Shown: positions 28,393 through 37,856, counted from the stretch's first letter. The stretch: 64,000 nucleotides of DNA from Pseudomonadota bacterium (GCA_018262235.1 JAGTRY010000005.1:1-64000), one strand, 5' to 3'. Numbers and translations are program-made. Notes: a model not told the origin generated them from the sequence alone.

Positions 28393-28414
28393 AAAAGGGG
28401 CCTCAGCCCCTTTT
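28393..28414. terminator. Convergent terminator (HExxH gene / TRAP operon)
   Basis: A 9-bp perfect stem AAAAGGGGC/GCCCCTTTT (28393-28401, 28406-28414) with a CTCA loop, located between two convergent genes and usable in both directions. Confidence 0.85.
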
Positions 28415-28416
28415 CC

Positions 28417-30165
28417 TTATTTACCCGATTCCTGCATCAACTGACGCTGGATCTCATCGGCCAGTGGATCCGCGCTGGCAGGTACCTCGCGCGGGGCGGA
28501 TTGCGCATCCCCGTGCAGCTCGCGCTGCAACGTATCGTCCGGCGCGGACTGTTCCCCCATCGGAATATCGATCTGCACCTGGTCAACATCGACTTTCTTA
28601 TTATCGCTGATGCCCACACTCACCAGTTGCGGGAACACGATCACCAGACCGACCATGATCATCTGGATCAATACGAACGGCACAGCGCCCCAATAGATAT
28701 CGATCGTGCGGACCGTGCTCGGCGCCACCGAACGCAGGAAGAACAAAGCAAACCCGAACGGCGGATGCATGAACGAAGTCTGCATGTTGATCGCCAGCAG
28801 GACACCAAACCAGATCAGATCAATGCCCAGTTTCTCGGCAACGGGCGCCAGCAAAGGAATGATGATGAAGGCCAGCTCGAAATAATCGAGGAAGAAAGCC
28901 AGCGCAAACACCAGCAGGTTCACCACGATCAGGAAACCGATCTGGCCACCAGGCAGACCACCGAGCAAATGCTCAACCCACAAGTGGCCATTGACTCCGT
29001 AGAAAACCAAACTGAATACGCGCGAACCGACAAGGATGAACACCGCGAACGAAGTCAGCCGCGCAGTCGAGGTCATCGCCTGCTTGAGCAGCCCCAGATT
29101 CAGGCGTTTGCGCAACAAGGCCATGACCAGCGCGGCCGTGGCACCCATCGCGCCACCCTCGGTCGGCGTGGCAATTCCCAGGAAGATGGTTCCCAGCACA
29201 AGGAAAATCAGCCCCAGCGGCGGCACCAGGACAAAGGTGAATTGCTCGCTCATGCGTGAAAGCAGGTGCAAGCCCAACAGCCGGTGCAGCCCCGCCACAC
29301 AGAATGCGGCAACCATCCAGGCACACAGACTCAGCACGATCAGGGCATCCAGCGCCACCTCGGTCACCGAGCCTTTGCTGAGCGCCACAATCAGGTGGAG
29401 CGGCCAGGAGCTTGTTGCAAAGGCCCAGGTTGCCAGGCCGGCCAGCGCCGAGAGCACAAGCAAGGAAACGATACCGCTGCGGCCATTGGCTTCGCGGAAG
29501 ATCCGGGCTTCAAGCGGAATGGCCGGTGCCCAGGCCGGCTTGAACATGGCAATCGCTGCAACATAAAGCATGTACAGACCGGTCAGGACCATCCCCGGCA
29601 CGAACGCAGCACGGTACATGTCGCCTACCGGGCGCCCGAGCTGGTCGGCCAGCACGATCAACACCAGCGAAGGAGGAATGATTTGCGCCAGGGTTCCGGA
29701 AGCCGCAATCACCCCGCTCGCGAGTTGCTTGTTATAGCCATAACGCAACATGATCGGTAACGAGATCAGGCCCATCGAGATGACCGAAGCCGCCACCACC
29801 CCGGTGGTCGCCGCCAGCATCGCGCCGACGAAAATGACCGCGAAGGCCAAACCGCCGCGCACCGGACCAAACAGCTGCCCGATCGTTTCCAGCAACTCCT
29901 CGGCCATGCCGCTGCGTTCGAGGATCAATCCCATGAAAGTGAAGAACGGCAGGGCGAGCATGGTGTCGTTGCTCATCACCCCCCAGATCCGGTCCGGCAA
30001 GGCCCCGAACAAGGCCGCCGGGATCACGCCCGTGGCAATCCCGATCAGACCGAATGTCACACCACAGGCTGCCAGCGCAAACGCAACCGGATAACCCACC
30101 AGCAGGAACAGCACCATTGAAGCGAACATCAAGGGCGCCATGTTTTCAATCAGAAACCCGATCAT
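28417..30165 (-). CDS. TRAP transporter large permease subunit (DctM family, long type)
   Basis: A 582-aa multi-spanning membrane protein. It begins with MIGFLIENMAPLMFASMVLFLLVGYPVAFALA and contains TTGVVAASVISMGLISLPIMLRYGYNKQLASGVIAASGTLAQIIPPSLVLIVLAD and PTEGGAMGA, the hallmarks of DctM. It is longer than the usual 430 residues, with an extra central region as in the mannitol/chloroaromatic group (COG4664). A soluble, acidic C-terminal tail of about 60 residues is added. The protein imports organic acids or similar solutes in symport with sodium or protons. Its start overlaps the dctQ-like stop. No periplasmic binding protein gene is next to it, so the substrate is unknown. Confidence 0.9.
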   Translation of the reverse strand: MIGFLIENMAPLMFASMVLFLLVGYPVAFALAACGVTFGLIGIATGVIPAALFGALPDRIWGVMSNDTMLALPFFTFMGLILERSGMAEELLETIGQLFGPVRGGLAFAVIFVGAMLAATTGVVAASVISMGLISLPIMLRYGYNKQLASGVIAASGTLAQIIPPSLVLIVLADQLGRPVGDMYRAAFVPGMVLTGLYMLYVAAIAMFKPAWAPAIPLEARIFREANGRSGIVSLLVLSALAGLATWAFATSSWPLHLIVALSKGSVTEVALDALIVLSLCAWMVAAFCVAGLHRLLGLHLLSRMSEQFTFVLVPPLGLIFLVLGTIFLGIATPTEGGAMGATAALVMALLRKRLNLGLLKQAMTSTARLTSFAVFILVGSRVFSLVFYGVNGHLWVEHLLGGLPGGQIGFLIVVNLLVFALAFFLDYFELAFIIIPLLAPVAEKLGIDLIWFGVLLAINMQTSFMHPPFGFALFFLRSVAPSTVRTIDIYWGAVPFVLIQMIMVGLVIVFPQLVSVGISDNKKVDVDQVQIDIPMGEQSAPDDTLQRELHGDAQSAPREVPASADPLADEIQRQLMQESGK

Positions 30166-30764
30166 TGCGCAGCCTCCCCATTGGCTTCGCGCTGACGGCG
30201 AATGGCATTCGCCAGTTCTTCTTCAGCAGACATCTGCTTATCGACCCCCAGCGGATCGGGACCACATCCAGCCAGGAAAGCGACACGCTTGATCATTTCC
30301 GCCAAGCCCTGCAGCAACAGCAGGCCGAAACCGGCGGGGACCAGCACACGCGCCGGCCACAACAACAAACCGCCCGCACTGCTGGAGACTTCGCCGGAAC
30401 TGAACGAATCCGCAAAAACGCCCCAGGACAACCAGATCACCAGAACACAGACCGGCAACAGGAAAAACAGGGTTCCCAGGATGTCGATCACGGCCTGCGT
30501 GCGGCGACTGAAACGGCTGGCCAGCACATCGATGCGCACGTGTGCATTTTTCTGCAAGGCATGTCCGGCCCCCAGCAGGAAGATCGCCGAAAACAGATAC
30601 CAGCGGATCTCCAGAAAGGCATTCGAACCAACATCGAGCACTTTCAGCACGATGGAACTCGCTGCTGTTTCCAGCGTCACGATCAACACCAGCCAGATCG
30701 AAATCCTGGCAACGATGTCATTGAGCGCATCGATTCTGCGCGCCAGCCCCAACAGAACTTTCAT
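30162..30764 (-). CDS. TRAP transporter small permease subunit (DctQ family)
   Basis: A 200-aa protein with four hydrophobic helices, including WLVLIVTLETAASSIVLKV and the conserved EIRWYLFSAIFLLGAGHALQKNAHVRIDVLASRFS region, where the R-W-Y-L-F and HVRIDV patterns are typical of DctQ. It pairs with the large permease encoded immediately downstream (ATGA overlap), so both are made in equal order. A GGGGG site precedes the ATG. The binding-protein component that would complete a TRAP system is missing from this locus. Confidence 0.9.
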   Translation of the reverse strand: MKVLLGLARRIDALNDIVARISIWLVLIVTLETAASSIVLKVLDVGSNAFLEIRWYLFSAIFLLGAGHALQKNAHVRIDVLASRFSRRTQAVIDILGTLFFLLPVCVLVIWLSWGVFADSFSSGEVSSSAGGLLLWPARVLVPAGFGLLLLQGLAEMIKRVAFLAGCGPDPLGVDKQMSAEEELANAIRRQREANGEAAQ

Positions 30765-30786
30765 TCAACCCCCGGAAAAACAAAAG

Positions 30787-30812
30787 CCAATGCGGCCATG
30801 CAGCTGCATTGG
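30787..30812. promoter_or_regulatory. Inverted repeat in the dctQ / phosphatase divergent spacer
   Basis: CCAATGC (30787-30793) and GCATTGG (30806-30812) form a perfect 7-bp inverted repeat with 12 bp between, inside the divergent promoter region of the TRAP genes and the histidine phosphatase gene. It is a possible operator for either direction; no regulator gene adjoins. Confidence 0.3.
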
Positions 30813-30904
30813 TCAAAGAAATGCCTGGCCAGTAGAATAAGGGAAAACACGAAATCATGGCGGCCAGACACAGCCGTCTCTGCGGACCATCAACAAACTT
30901 CCCC

Positions 30905-31543
30905 ATGCCCAGCACCCGGATTTGCCTCGTTCGCCACGGCGAAACAGCCTGGAACGCCGAACAACGCCTGCAAGGGCACGAAGACATCGCACTGAATGCC
31001 AAGGGGTTAGCCCAGGCGCAGGCGATAGCAGCGGCACTGGCCTCCTGTGAATTCTCGGCCATCTATCACTCAGACCTGCAGCGGGCTACCGCAACGGCCA
31101 GAACCATTGCCAGCCAGCGACCGGCCCCCCTGATCGCCGAAGCGGCACTACGCGAGCGCCATTTCGGCATTCTCCAGGGCATCACCCGAGAGCAGGCCGA
31201 GCAGCGTTACCCTGGGCTCTACGCAGCCTTGCGTACCCACAACCCGGCAATGACGCCTCCCGGAGAAGGCGAATCGCTCAATGCCTTCGCCACGCGCATC
31301 CATGATGCCTTGCATGCAATTGCAGCGCGCCATCTGGGTGAAACCATTCTGATCGTCAGTCACGGCGGCTGCATGGACATCATGTACCGGATCGTGACGG
31401 GCAAAGCGCTGACCGAAGTGCGGGACTTCCGGCTCGGCAACGCCACCCTGAACTGGATCGAACGCGTCGGTTCGGGCTGGAAAATGCAGGTTTGGGACGA
31501 AAAAGCCCACTTACTGGATTGTTTTGACGAGATTTCAGCCTGA
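30905..31543 (+). CDS. Histidine phosphatase family protein (phosphoglycerate mutase-like)
   Basis: A 212-aa protein of the branch-1 histidine phosphatase superfamily: RHGE with catalytic His11 ([12 protein letters not shown]), the Arg-containing [12 protein letters not shown] motif, and the second histidine in VSHGGCMD. Many members are labelled GpmB or cobalamin phosphatases (CobC), but the sequence does not discriminate between these. The ATG at 30905 was chosen because the family starts a few residues before RHG; the open frame upstream is arginine-rich and non-coding. It is followed by glyA, with 77 bp between. Confidence 0.88.
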   Translation: MPSTRICLVRHGETAWNAEQRLQGHEDIALNAKGLAQAQAIAAALASCEFSAIYHSDLQRATATARTIASQRPAPLIAEAALRERHFGILQGITREQAEQRYPGLYAALRTHNPAMTPPGEGESLNAFATRIHDALHAIAARHLGETILIVSHGGCMDIMYRIVTGKALTEVRDFRLGNATLNWIERVGSGWKMQVWDEKAHLLDCFDEISA

Positions 31544-31620
31544 TCCCAGCTGCGGCCGGGGCACCGTCCGGGTTATCATTCCGCACCCTTGTTCTTTCCT
31601 CCTCTGCTACCGCCAAGACC

Positions 31621-32871
31621 ATGTTTTCCAGAAAAGACACCCTCTCCCGCATCGACCCTGAGTTGTTCGCCGCCATCTCTGACGAGAACCAACGTCAGGA
31701 AGATCACATCGAACTGATCGCCTCCGAAAACTACGTCAGCTGTGCCGTCATGGAAGCCCAGGGCTCGCAACTGACCAACAAGTACGCCGAAGGCTACCCG
31801 GGCAAGCGCTACTACGGCGGCTGTGAGTATGTGGATGTGGCCGAGCAGATCGCCATCGACCGCCTCAAGGCCCTGTTCGGAGCCGAATGCGCCAACGTCC
31901 AGCCGAATTCCGGTTCGCAAGCCAATCAGGCCGTGCTGATGGCCTTTGCCAAACCTGGCGACACCATCATGGGGATGAGCCTGGCCGAAGGCGGCCACCT
32001 CACCCATGGCATGGCACTGAACATGTCCGGCAAGTGGTTCAACGTTGTCGCTTATGGTCTCAACGAAAAAGAAGAGATCGACTACGACAAGATGGAAGCC
32101 CTGGCCCGCGAGCACAAGCCCAAGATCATCATCGCCGGCGCTTCGGCCTATTCGCTGCGCATCGATTTTGAACGTTTCGCCAAGATCGCCAAGGAAGTCG
32201 GCGCGATCTTCTGGGTCGACATGGCGCACTACGCCGGCCTGATTGCTGCGGGCTACTACCCGAATCCCGTCCCGCATGCTGACGTGGTGACCACGACCAC
32301 CCACAAGACCTTGCGCGGTCCGCGCGGTGGCGTGATCCTGATGAAGGCCGAACACGAAAAGGCCATCAATTCGGCGATTTTCCCCGGCCTGCAAGGCGGC
32401 CCGCTGATGCACGTGATTGCCGCCAAGGCTGTCGCCTTCAAGGAAGCGGCCAGCCCCGAGTTCCGTCGCTATCAGGAACAAGTCGTGGCAAACGCCCGCG
32501 TCATGGCACGCGTGCTGGGTGAAGAACGCGGCCTGCGCATCGTGTCCGGCCGTACCGAAAGCCACGTTTTCCTGGTCGATCTGCGCAACAAGCAGATCAC
32601 CGGCAAGGCTGCCGAAGCCCTGTTGGGCAAGGCTCATATCACGGTCAACAAGAACGGCATCCCGAACGATCCGGAAAAGCCCTTTGTGACCAGCGGGATC
32701 CGCATCGGCAGCCCGGCGATGACCACGCGTGGCTTCACCGAAATCGAAGCCGAGCGTGTTGCGCATTTGATCGCCGACGTGCTGGACGCGCCGAATGATG
32801 AAGCGGTGCTGGAACGCGTGCGTGCAGAAGTCTCTGTGCTCTGCAAGAAGTTCCCGGTGTACGGCGCGTAA
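31621..32871 (+). CDS. glyA: Serine hydroxymethyltransferase
   Basis: A 416-aa PLP enzyme that interconverts serine and glycine with tetrahydrofolate, the main source of one-carbon units. The PLP lysine is Lys229 in [13 protein letters not shown], and the [10 protein letters not shown] and [10 protein letters not shown] motifs are intact. The length is the usual one. The gene leads the cluster glyA-nrdR-ribD, an order common in betaproteobacteria, but a strong terminator follows it, so nrdR probably has its own expression. No glycine or THF riboswitch was recognised in the 77-bp leader. Confidence 0.97.
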   Translation: MFSRKDTLSRIDPELFAAISDENQRQEDHIELIASENYVSCAVMEAQGSQLTNKYAEGYPGKRYYGGCEYVDVAEQIAIDRLKALFGAECANVQPNSGSQANQAVLMAFAKPGDTIMGMSLAEGGHLTHGMALNMSGKWFNVVAYGLNEKEEIDYDKMEALAREHKPKIIIAGASAYSLRIDFERFAKIAKEVGAIFWVDMAHYAGLIAAGYYPNPVPHADVVTTTTHKTLRGPRGGVILMKAEHEKAINSAIFPGLQGGPLMHVIAAKAVAFKEAASPEFRRYQEQVVANARVMARVLGEERGLRIVSGRTESHVFLVDLRNKQITGKAAEALLGKAHITVNKNGIPNDPEKPFVTSGIRIGSPAMTTRGFTEIEAERVAHLIADVLDAPNDEAVLERVRAEVSVLCKKFPVYGA

Positions 32872-32901
32872 TCCCGACGAGATAGACCAGTGCAAAACCC
32901 G

Positions 32902-32955
32902 ACGCGGCCGAAGTCTGACAAGGAACATTTCCGGACAGACCGGCCGCGTTTTTCT
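32902..32955 (+). terminator. Terminator after glyA
   Basis: Stem ACGCGGCCG/CGGCCGCGT (32902-32910, 32941-32949) extended by GTCTG/CAGAC (32913-32917, 32936-32940), followed by TTTTTCTTT. A strong factor-independent terminator between glyA and nrdR. Confidence 0.85.
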
Positions 32956-32993
32956 TTGGCAGCCCCAATCACGCAGATTCAGGAGCATGCACA

Positions 32994-33473
32994 ATGAAAT
33001 GTCCGTTTTGCGGCACCCCTTCCACCCAGGTCACCGATACCCGGGAAAATGACGAGGGTGACATCATCCGTCGCCGTCGCCGCTGCAATGAGTGTGACAA
33101 GCGCTTCACCACTTATGAACGCATCGAATTGAAGATGCCCCTGGTGGTGAAAAAGAATGGCAGCCGCGCCGAGTTCGAACGTGAGAAATTGCTCGCCAGC
33201 ATGAAGCTCTCGCTGCGCAAACGCCCCGTGACGGCCGAAAGTGTTGAAGCCGCGCTGGACCGGATCGAAGGACGCCTGCTTTCTCTGGGCGAACGCGAGA
33301 TTCCCAGCGAAAAACTCGGCGAACTGGTGATGCGGGAACTCAAACGCCTCGACAAGGTGGCCTACATCCGCTTTGCTTCGGTGTATCGGAATTTCGAAGA
33401 TGCAGAAGAGTTTTCCGAAGCCATCCGCGAAGTCACCACCCATCCGCGCCTCAAACCGCGTCCACGCAGCTAA
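32994..33473 (+). CDS. nrdR: Transcriptional repressor NrdR
   Basis: A 159-aa repressor of ribonucleotide reductase genes. It has an N-terminal zinc ribbon (Cys3, Cys6, Cys31, Cys34; MKCPFCG and CNEC) followed by the ATP-cone domain ([22 protein letters not shown]), which senses ATP/dATP. The full length agrees with the family. It binds NrdR boxes upstream of nrd operons, none of which lie in this window. It is 8 bp upstream of ribD and is probably transcribed with it. Confidence 0.97.
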   Translation: MKCPFCGTPSTQVTDTRENDEGDIIRRRRRCNECDKRFTTYERIELKMPLVVKKNGSRAEFEREKLLASMKLSLRKRPVTAESVEAALDRIEGRLLSLGEREIPSEKLGELVMRELKRLDKVAYIRFASVYRNFEDAEEFSEAIREVTTHPRLKPRPRS

Positions 33474-33481
33474 GACCCCGC

Positions 33482-34573
33482 ATGTTCTATCCGTTTGACG
33501 AGCCCTATATGAGCCGTGCCCTGGCTCTGGCCGCACAAGGCTTGAACACGACCATGCCCAACCCGCGCGTGGGCTGTGTCATCGTCAATGCCGAAGAAGT
33601 CGTGGGCGAAGGCTGGCACCAGCGCGCTGGCGAAGCACACGCCGAAGTACACGCCTTGCGTGCGGCGGGCGCCAGAGCCCAGGGCGCCACGGCCTACGTC
33701 ACGCTGGAACCCTGTTCGCATTTCGGGCGCACCCCGCCTTGCTGCGATGCCTTGATCAAGGCCGGCATCCGGCGCGTAGTCTGTGCCATGCAAGACCCGA
33801 ATCCGCTGGTCGCCGGGCGTGGCCTGGCCCGCCTGCGCGAGGCTGGCGTCACCGTTGTCAGCGGCTTGCTTGAAGTGCAGGCGCGCAACCTGAACGAAGG
33901 TTTCATCTCGCGCATGGAACGCGGTCGTCCCTGGCTGCGTGTCAAATCGGCCGCCTCGCTGGATGGCCGTACAGCGTTGGCCAACGGCCAGAGCCAATGG
34001 ATTACCTGCGACGAAGCCCGCGCGGATGCCCAGCACTGGCGAGCCCGGTCCTGCGCGATCCTGACCGGGATAGGCACGGTCCTGGCCGACAACCCTCGGC
34101 TCACGATCCGTGGCATTGCATGCGGGCGCCAGCCACTGCGGATCATCGTGGACAGCCAGTTACGCACGCCGCTGGACGCCGCCGTGCTGGCTGAAGGACA
34201 TGCGCTGATTGCCACCGCCGTCAAGGATCCACAGCGCTTCGCGCCGTATCAGGAATTAGGGGTGACCGTCATCAGCTTGCCCGCCGGGGATGGGCGGGTA
34301 GATCTGCCCGGGCTGATGAAGGAACTCGGTCAGCGTGGTCTCAACGAAGTGCTCACTGAAGCCGGCCCGGTTCTGAATGGCGCGCTGATCGCCGCCGGCT
34401 GCGCCGATGCCCTGCTGCTTTATCTCGCCCCCAGCCTGCTTGGCAACCAAGCAAGGGGTATGTTCGGGTTGCCCGGTATGGATAGCCTGACTCAACGCCA
34501 GTCACTGCACATCCAGGATGTCACACGGATCGGCAGCGATCTGCGCATCCTCGCGCAATTTACGCCACATTGA
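33482..34573 (+). CDS. ribD: Bifunctional riboflavin deaminase-reductase
   Basis: A 363-aa enzyme catalysing two riboflavin pathway steps: deamination of the pyrimidine and reduction of the ribosyl side chain. The N-terminal deaminase shows the zinc ligands His53 in HAEVH (with catalytic Glu55) and Cys78 and Cys87 in PCSHFGRTPPC. The C-terminal half is the dihydrofolate-reductase-like RibD_C domain (LRVKSAASLDGRTAL...). It follows nrdR by 8 bp. Its 3' end overlaps the convergent moeB gene by 14 bp. Confidence 0.96.
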   Translation: MFYPFDEPYMSRALALAAQGLNTTMPNPRVGCVIVNAEEVVGEGWHQRAGEAHAEVHALRAAGARAQGATAYVTLEPCSHFGRTPPCCDALIKAGIRRVVCAMQDPNPLVAGRGLARLREAGVTVVSGLLEVQARNLNEGFISRMERGRPWLRVKSAASLDGRTALANGQSQWITCDEARADAQHWRARSCAILTGIGTVLADNPRLTIRGIACGRQPLRIIVDSQLRTPLDAAVLAEGHALIATAVKDPQRFAPYQELGVTVISLPAGDGRVDLPGLMKELGQRGLNEVLTEAGPVLNGALIAAGCADALLLYLAPSLLGNQARGMFGLPGMDSLTQRQSLHIQDVTRIGSDLRILAQFTPH

Positions 34574-35330
34574 GTGCCGGATCCGGTGTGCCGCACACGG
34601 CACAGTGAGGATCCTGGCCGTAGCGCATCTCGCGCCAGCACATTGCCAGACCATCCAGAATCAACAACCGGCCGACCAAGCGTTCACCACAGCCGGCAAT
34701 GAGCTTGAGCGCTTCGGCCGCCTGCATGGCCCCGACGATACCGGTCAGAGGTGCAAAGATCCCCGTCACGGCACAGCGCAATTCGGCCACATCTTCGCCT
34801 TCCGGAAACAGGCAGTGATAGCAGGGATTGCCAGGATGGCGCAGATCGAATACCGAGATCTGCCCGTCGAAACGCACCGCCGCACCAGAGACCAGCGGTT
34901 TTTGATGCCGGCAACACGCGCGATTGATCGCATGGCGGGTCGCGAAGTTGTCCGTGCAGTCCAGCACCAGATCGACGCTGGCAATCAATGCAGCCAATTC
35001 TTCGCCCGCCAGACGCTGCTCGACCGTCGTCACCCGAACCAGCGGATTCACCCGCGCCAGTGTCCCCCGTCCCGAAACCGCCTTGTTATGGCCGACTGTT
35101 TCAAGCGAATGCAGGATCTGGCGTTGCAGATTGGTCAGATCCACCGTATCACCATCGCACAGCACGATCTCACCCACGCCTGCCGCGGCAAGATACATGG
35201 CTGCTGGCGAGCCCAGGCCCCCGGCACCCACCACCATGACCTTGCTGGCAGCAATGGCCTCCTGCCCCTCCACACCGATTTCGGGCAACAGAATGTGGCG
35301 GGAATACCGCAGGAGTTGGTCGTCGTTCAT
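34560..35330 (-). CDS. moeB: Molybdopterin-synthase adenylyltransferase (MoeB/ThiF/HesA family)
   Basis: A 256-aa E1-like enzyme that adenylates the C-terminal glycine of MoaD or ThiS. The nucleotide-binding loop GAGGLGSPAAMYLAAAGVG (residues 32-50), the catalytic aspartate in LVLDCTDNF, the RxxxN arginine, and the CxxC zinc pair near the C-terminus (CAVCG) are all visible. The MoaD-versus-ThiS choice cannot be settled from sequence alone, but proximity to the molybdoenzyme locus (fdhF, fdhD and moaA, within 10 kb) favours a role in molybdenum cofactor synthesis. It is convergent with ribD, with overlapping ends. Confidence 0.9.
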   Translation of the reverse strand: MNDDQLLRYSRHILLPEIGVEGQEAIAASKVMVVGAGGLGSPAAMYLAAAGVGEIVLCDGDTVDLTNLQRQILHSLETVGHNKAVSGRGTLARVNPLVRVTTVEQRLAGEELAALIASVDLVLDCTDNFATRHAINRACCRHQKPLVSGAAVRFDGQISVFDLRHPGNPCYHCLFPEGEDVAELRCAVTGIFAPLTGIVGAMQAAEALKLIAGCGERLVGRLLILDGLAMCWREMRYGQDPHCAVCGTPDPALNVA

Positions 35331-35380
35331 GGCGGACAGCGCAAGACAGAGGAAAGACGCAAGTGTACCTGCTGGACAAG

Positions 35381-35409
35381 AAAAAACCCGCGCGGCGCGA
35401 GCCGGCGGG
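35381..35409 (-). terminator. Terminator of the AP2-like gene (minus strand)
   Basis: On the minus strand a GC-rich imperfect stem (CCCGCCGGC ... GCGCGGG) is followed by six T, about 30 bases after the stop codon of the AP2-like gene and upstream of moeB. Confidence 0.75.
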
Positions 35410-35439
35410 CTAATTTCCAGACAGACCCAGAGTTGTAGC

Positions 35440-35964
35440 TCAGAGGGAGACCGTCGTACTGTCGCTTGCCTTGCGGCGACGCGCCGGTTTGCGCCTCACG
35501 GCACCAGGATCGAATTCTCCATCCAGAGACTTGAGTGCATCCTTGCGGGCTTTGAGCGCCATCTTGAATGCGCCTTCCTCGCCATATTTCTTGACGGAGA
35601 ATTTCACCCGTTTGCGCCGGCCATCAGGCAAGGGCCAGGAAGCAACCCAGAACCAGCGCTGCTTTTCTTCGGGCAGATCCCGAGTTTCAGACGCGCAATA
35701 ACGACACACGCCCACCACACCGGAACGATTGTTCTTCTTGACGATATTGGAATACTCACGCATCGAGAAGGGTGGATATTTAGCGATCACCTCATCCCGG
35801 AAGGACTTGGCAGCAAGGAAGGATTTCTGCTTGCTGCCGTGAACGCCATCACTGAAATGCTTGCGGAAGATCACGCCGCGCCGTTGAACGGTAACGAGCC
35901 AGCCATGGGTGCGACTGACTTCATTATCTACACGACTGATTCCGTAGACACTGCCTCGGCTCAC
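35440..35964 (-). CDS. AP2-like DNA-binding protein, unrecognised role
   Basis: A 174-aa basic protein. Its middle has NNRSGVVGVCRYCASETRDLPEEKQRWFWVASWPLPDGRRKRVKFSVKKYGEEGAFKMALKARKDAL, the three-strand-plus-helix layout of the AP2/integrase-type DNA-binding fold (G-V-x-x ... W-x-A-x-W ... F-S-V-x-K-Y-G-x-x-x-A-F-x-x-A). The N-terminal SRGSVYGISRVDNEVSRTHGWLVTVQRRGVIFRKHFSDG may be a second, shorter copy of the strand part. A strongly basic tail follows. The start is a GTG with GGAGG seven bases upstream. It is divergent from the fhlA-like gene. A nucleic-acid-binding function is inferred; I cannot name a target. Confidence 0.6.
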   Translation of the reverse strand: MSRGSVYGISRVDNEVSRTHGWLVTVQRRGVIFRKHFSDGVHGSKQKSFLAAKSFRDEVIAKYPPFSMREYSNIVKKNNRSGVVGVCRYCASETRDLPEEKQRWFWVASWPLPDGRRKRVKFSVKKYGEEGAFKMALKARKDALKSLDGEFDPGAVRRKPARRRKASDSTTVSL

Positions 35965-36199
35965 TTCAATCCTCCATCATGCTGTCGGGTGTAACGGCGG
36001 CGATAAGAGGAATTTCGGCGCGATCCGCTCAAACTTTAGAAAATCATGGCATTGTTCGGTCCCCTGCTCTTTTGGCCCTTGCTCCATCTGGCTTGCGGCC
36101 AGGAGCGCGGAACGCCAATTGACGGCAGATCCGTAATTCGTGTTCAATCCGGGGCGCGCAACGGAGACGTACAATAGGGCAGGACAAGCGGGATTTGCA

Positions 36200-37834
36200 G
36201 TGGACAATGGCTTGAACTCACGACTGGGTATGACCGAAACCGAATGGCTGCGGCATGAGCGTGAGCATTTCCGCATCCTTGTCGAAGTCACCAATGCGGT
36301 GATCTCGCGCCAGAACCCGGCAGAATTGATCGCGGAAATCGCCGGCACGATCCGCGAGTTTTTCGGCGTGGATTATCTGAGCCTCGATCTGCTCGATCCT
36401 GCCAGCCCGCAGTTGCGTTCTCACGCAGTCCATTTCCTGGCTGGCGGCAGCCAGCGCAGCAATACCCAGATTCCCCGGCATGCCTCCCTCGCTGACCAGG
36501 TCTTCCGCAGCAAAAACATGTTGCTGGCTGGCCGCCAGGAGCTGGAACGGCTGGCTCAGGAATCGGGACAAGCCTCACAGCTCGCGACACGCGGATTCCA
36601 GGCCACCTGTACCCTGCCCCTGATTGCCGGGCAGCGCGTGCTGGGTGCCCTGAATCTTGCCCACAACCATCCGGACGCCTTTTCCCGGTACAACCTGAGC
36701 CTGCTGCAGGAAATAGCTGCGCGCATTGCGATCGGCATGGAAAACGCACTGGCATATGAAGAAATCTCGCGCCTCAAGGACAGGCTTGCCAGCGAAAACC
36801 TGTATCTGAACGAGGAGATCCGCAACTTCGGCTCCTTCGGCGAGATCATCGGCGAAAGCGCGGCCATGCGCGCCGTCCTTGAACAGGTCGAAATGGTCGC
36901 CAGCAGCGACTGTACGGTACTGATCCTGGGCGAAACCGGCACCGGCAAGGAGCTGATTGCGCGCGCGATCCACAAGATGAGTGCCCGCAAGACCAGTACC
37001 ATGGTCAAGGTCAATTGCGCAGCAATCCCTGCCGGCCTGCTGGAAAGCGATCTGTTCGGGCATGAAAAAGGGGCATTCACCGGAGCAAGCAGCCAGCGAC
37101 TGGGACGTTTCGAACTGGCCGACAAGGGCACCTTGTTCCTGGATGAAGTGGGCGACATCCCGCTGGAACTGCAGCCCAAACTGCTTCGGGCTTTGCAGGA
37201 ACGCGAAATCGAACGCCTGGGCAGCCACCGTGTGATCCCGGTCGATGCCCGCCTGATTGCCGCAACCAACCGCAATCTGATGCAGATGGTGGCGCAGCGC
37301 GAATATCGCAGCGACCTGTACTACCGGCTGAACGTTTTCCCGATTGTCATTCCGCCACTACGGGATCGGCCGGAAGACATCCCTCTGCTGGCCAGCTACT
37401 TTGCCCAGAAAATCGCACGGCGCATGAATCGTCAGATCGACAGCATTCCGGCCGATACCCTGCAGCATCTGGCCGGTTTGCAATGGCCAGGGAATGTGCG
37501 CGAGCTGGAAAACGTGATCGAAAGAGCGGTGATCCTGTCACGCGGGCCGGTACTCCACCTGCCGGTCAACGAGCTGCAACTGCATCTTGCTCCCACGGCC
37601 TGGAAAAGCGCAGCGTCCCCACACGCAGCCCCCTCCGAGCTGCCGCAGCTTGCCGACGCTTCGGAAGCCGAACGCCAGAAAATCATCAAGGTCCTGCGCG
37701 AAACCAACGGCATCGTCGCCGGTCCGCGCGGGGCTGCAGCCCGCCTCGGGCTCAAGCGCACGACGCTGCTCTCGCGCATGCAACGTCTGGGAATCTCCTC
37801 GCACGACATTTCCTTGCGCGCTGGCGACGAATGA
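36200..37834 (+). CDS. FhlA-like sigma-54-dependent activator with a single GAF domain
   Basis: A roughly 544-aa enhancer-binding protein. One N-terminal GAF domain (about residues 20-190) is followed by the AAA+ module with Walker A GETGTGKE (near residue 243), the sigma-54 contact loop GAFTGA (near 290) and Walker B LFLDEVGD (near 311), and by a C-terminal Fis-type helix-turn-helix (residues 505-540). It is shorter than E. coli FhlA, which has two GAF domains. The start is uncertain: GTG at 36200 has GGGA upstream; GTG 36140 and ATG 36230 are alternatives. It converges with fdhD at the end of the formate hydrogenlyase locus and is the likely activator of the sigma-54 promoter before hyfA, with formate as the probable ligand. 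Confidence 0.85.
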   Translation: MDNGLNSRLGMTETEWLRHEREHFRILVEVTNAVISRQNPAELIAEIAGTIREFFGVDYLSLDLLDPASPQLRSHAVHFLAGGSQRSNTQIPRHASLADQVFRSKNMLLAGRQELERLAQESGQASQLATRGFQATCTLPLIAGQRVLGALNLAHNHPDAFSRYNLSLLQEIAARIAIGMENALAYEEISRLKDRLASENLYLNEEIRNFGSFGEIIGESAAMRAVLEQVEMVASSDCTVLILGETGTGKELIARAIHKMSARKTSTMVKVNCAAIPAGLLESDLFGHEKGAFTGASSQRLGRFELADKGTLFLDEVGDIPLELQPKLLRALQEREIERLGSHRVIPVDARLIAATNRNLMQMVAQREYRSDLYYRLNVFPIVIPPLRDRPEDIPLLASYFAQKIARRMNRQIDSIPADTLQHLAGLQWPGNVRELENVIERAVILSRGPVLHLPVNELQLHLAPTAWKSAASPHAAPSELPQLADASEAERQKIIKVLRETNGIVAGPRGAAARLGLKRTTLLSRMQRLGISSHDISLRAGDE

Positions 37835-37856
37835 GGCGGCGCCTCCGCGGCGAGCT

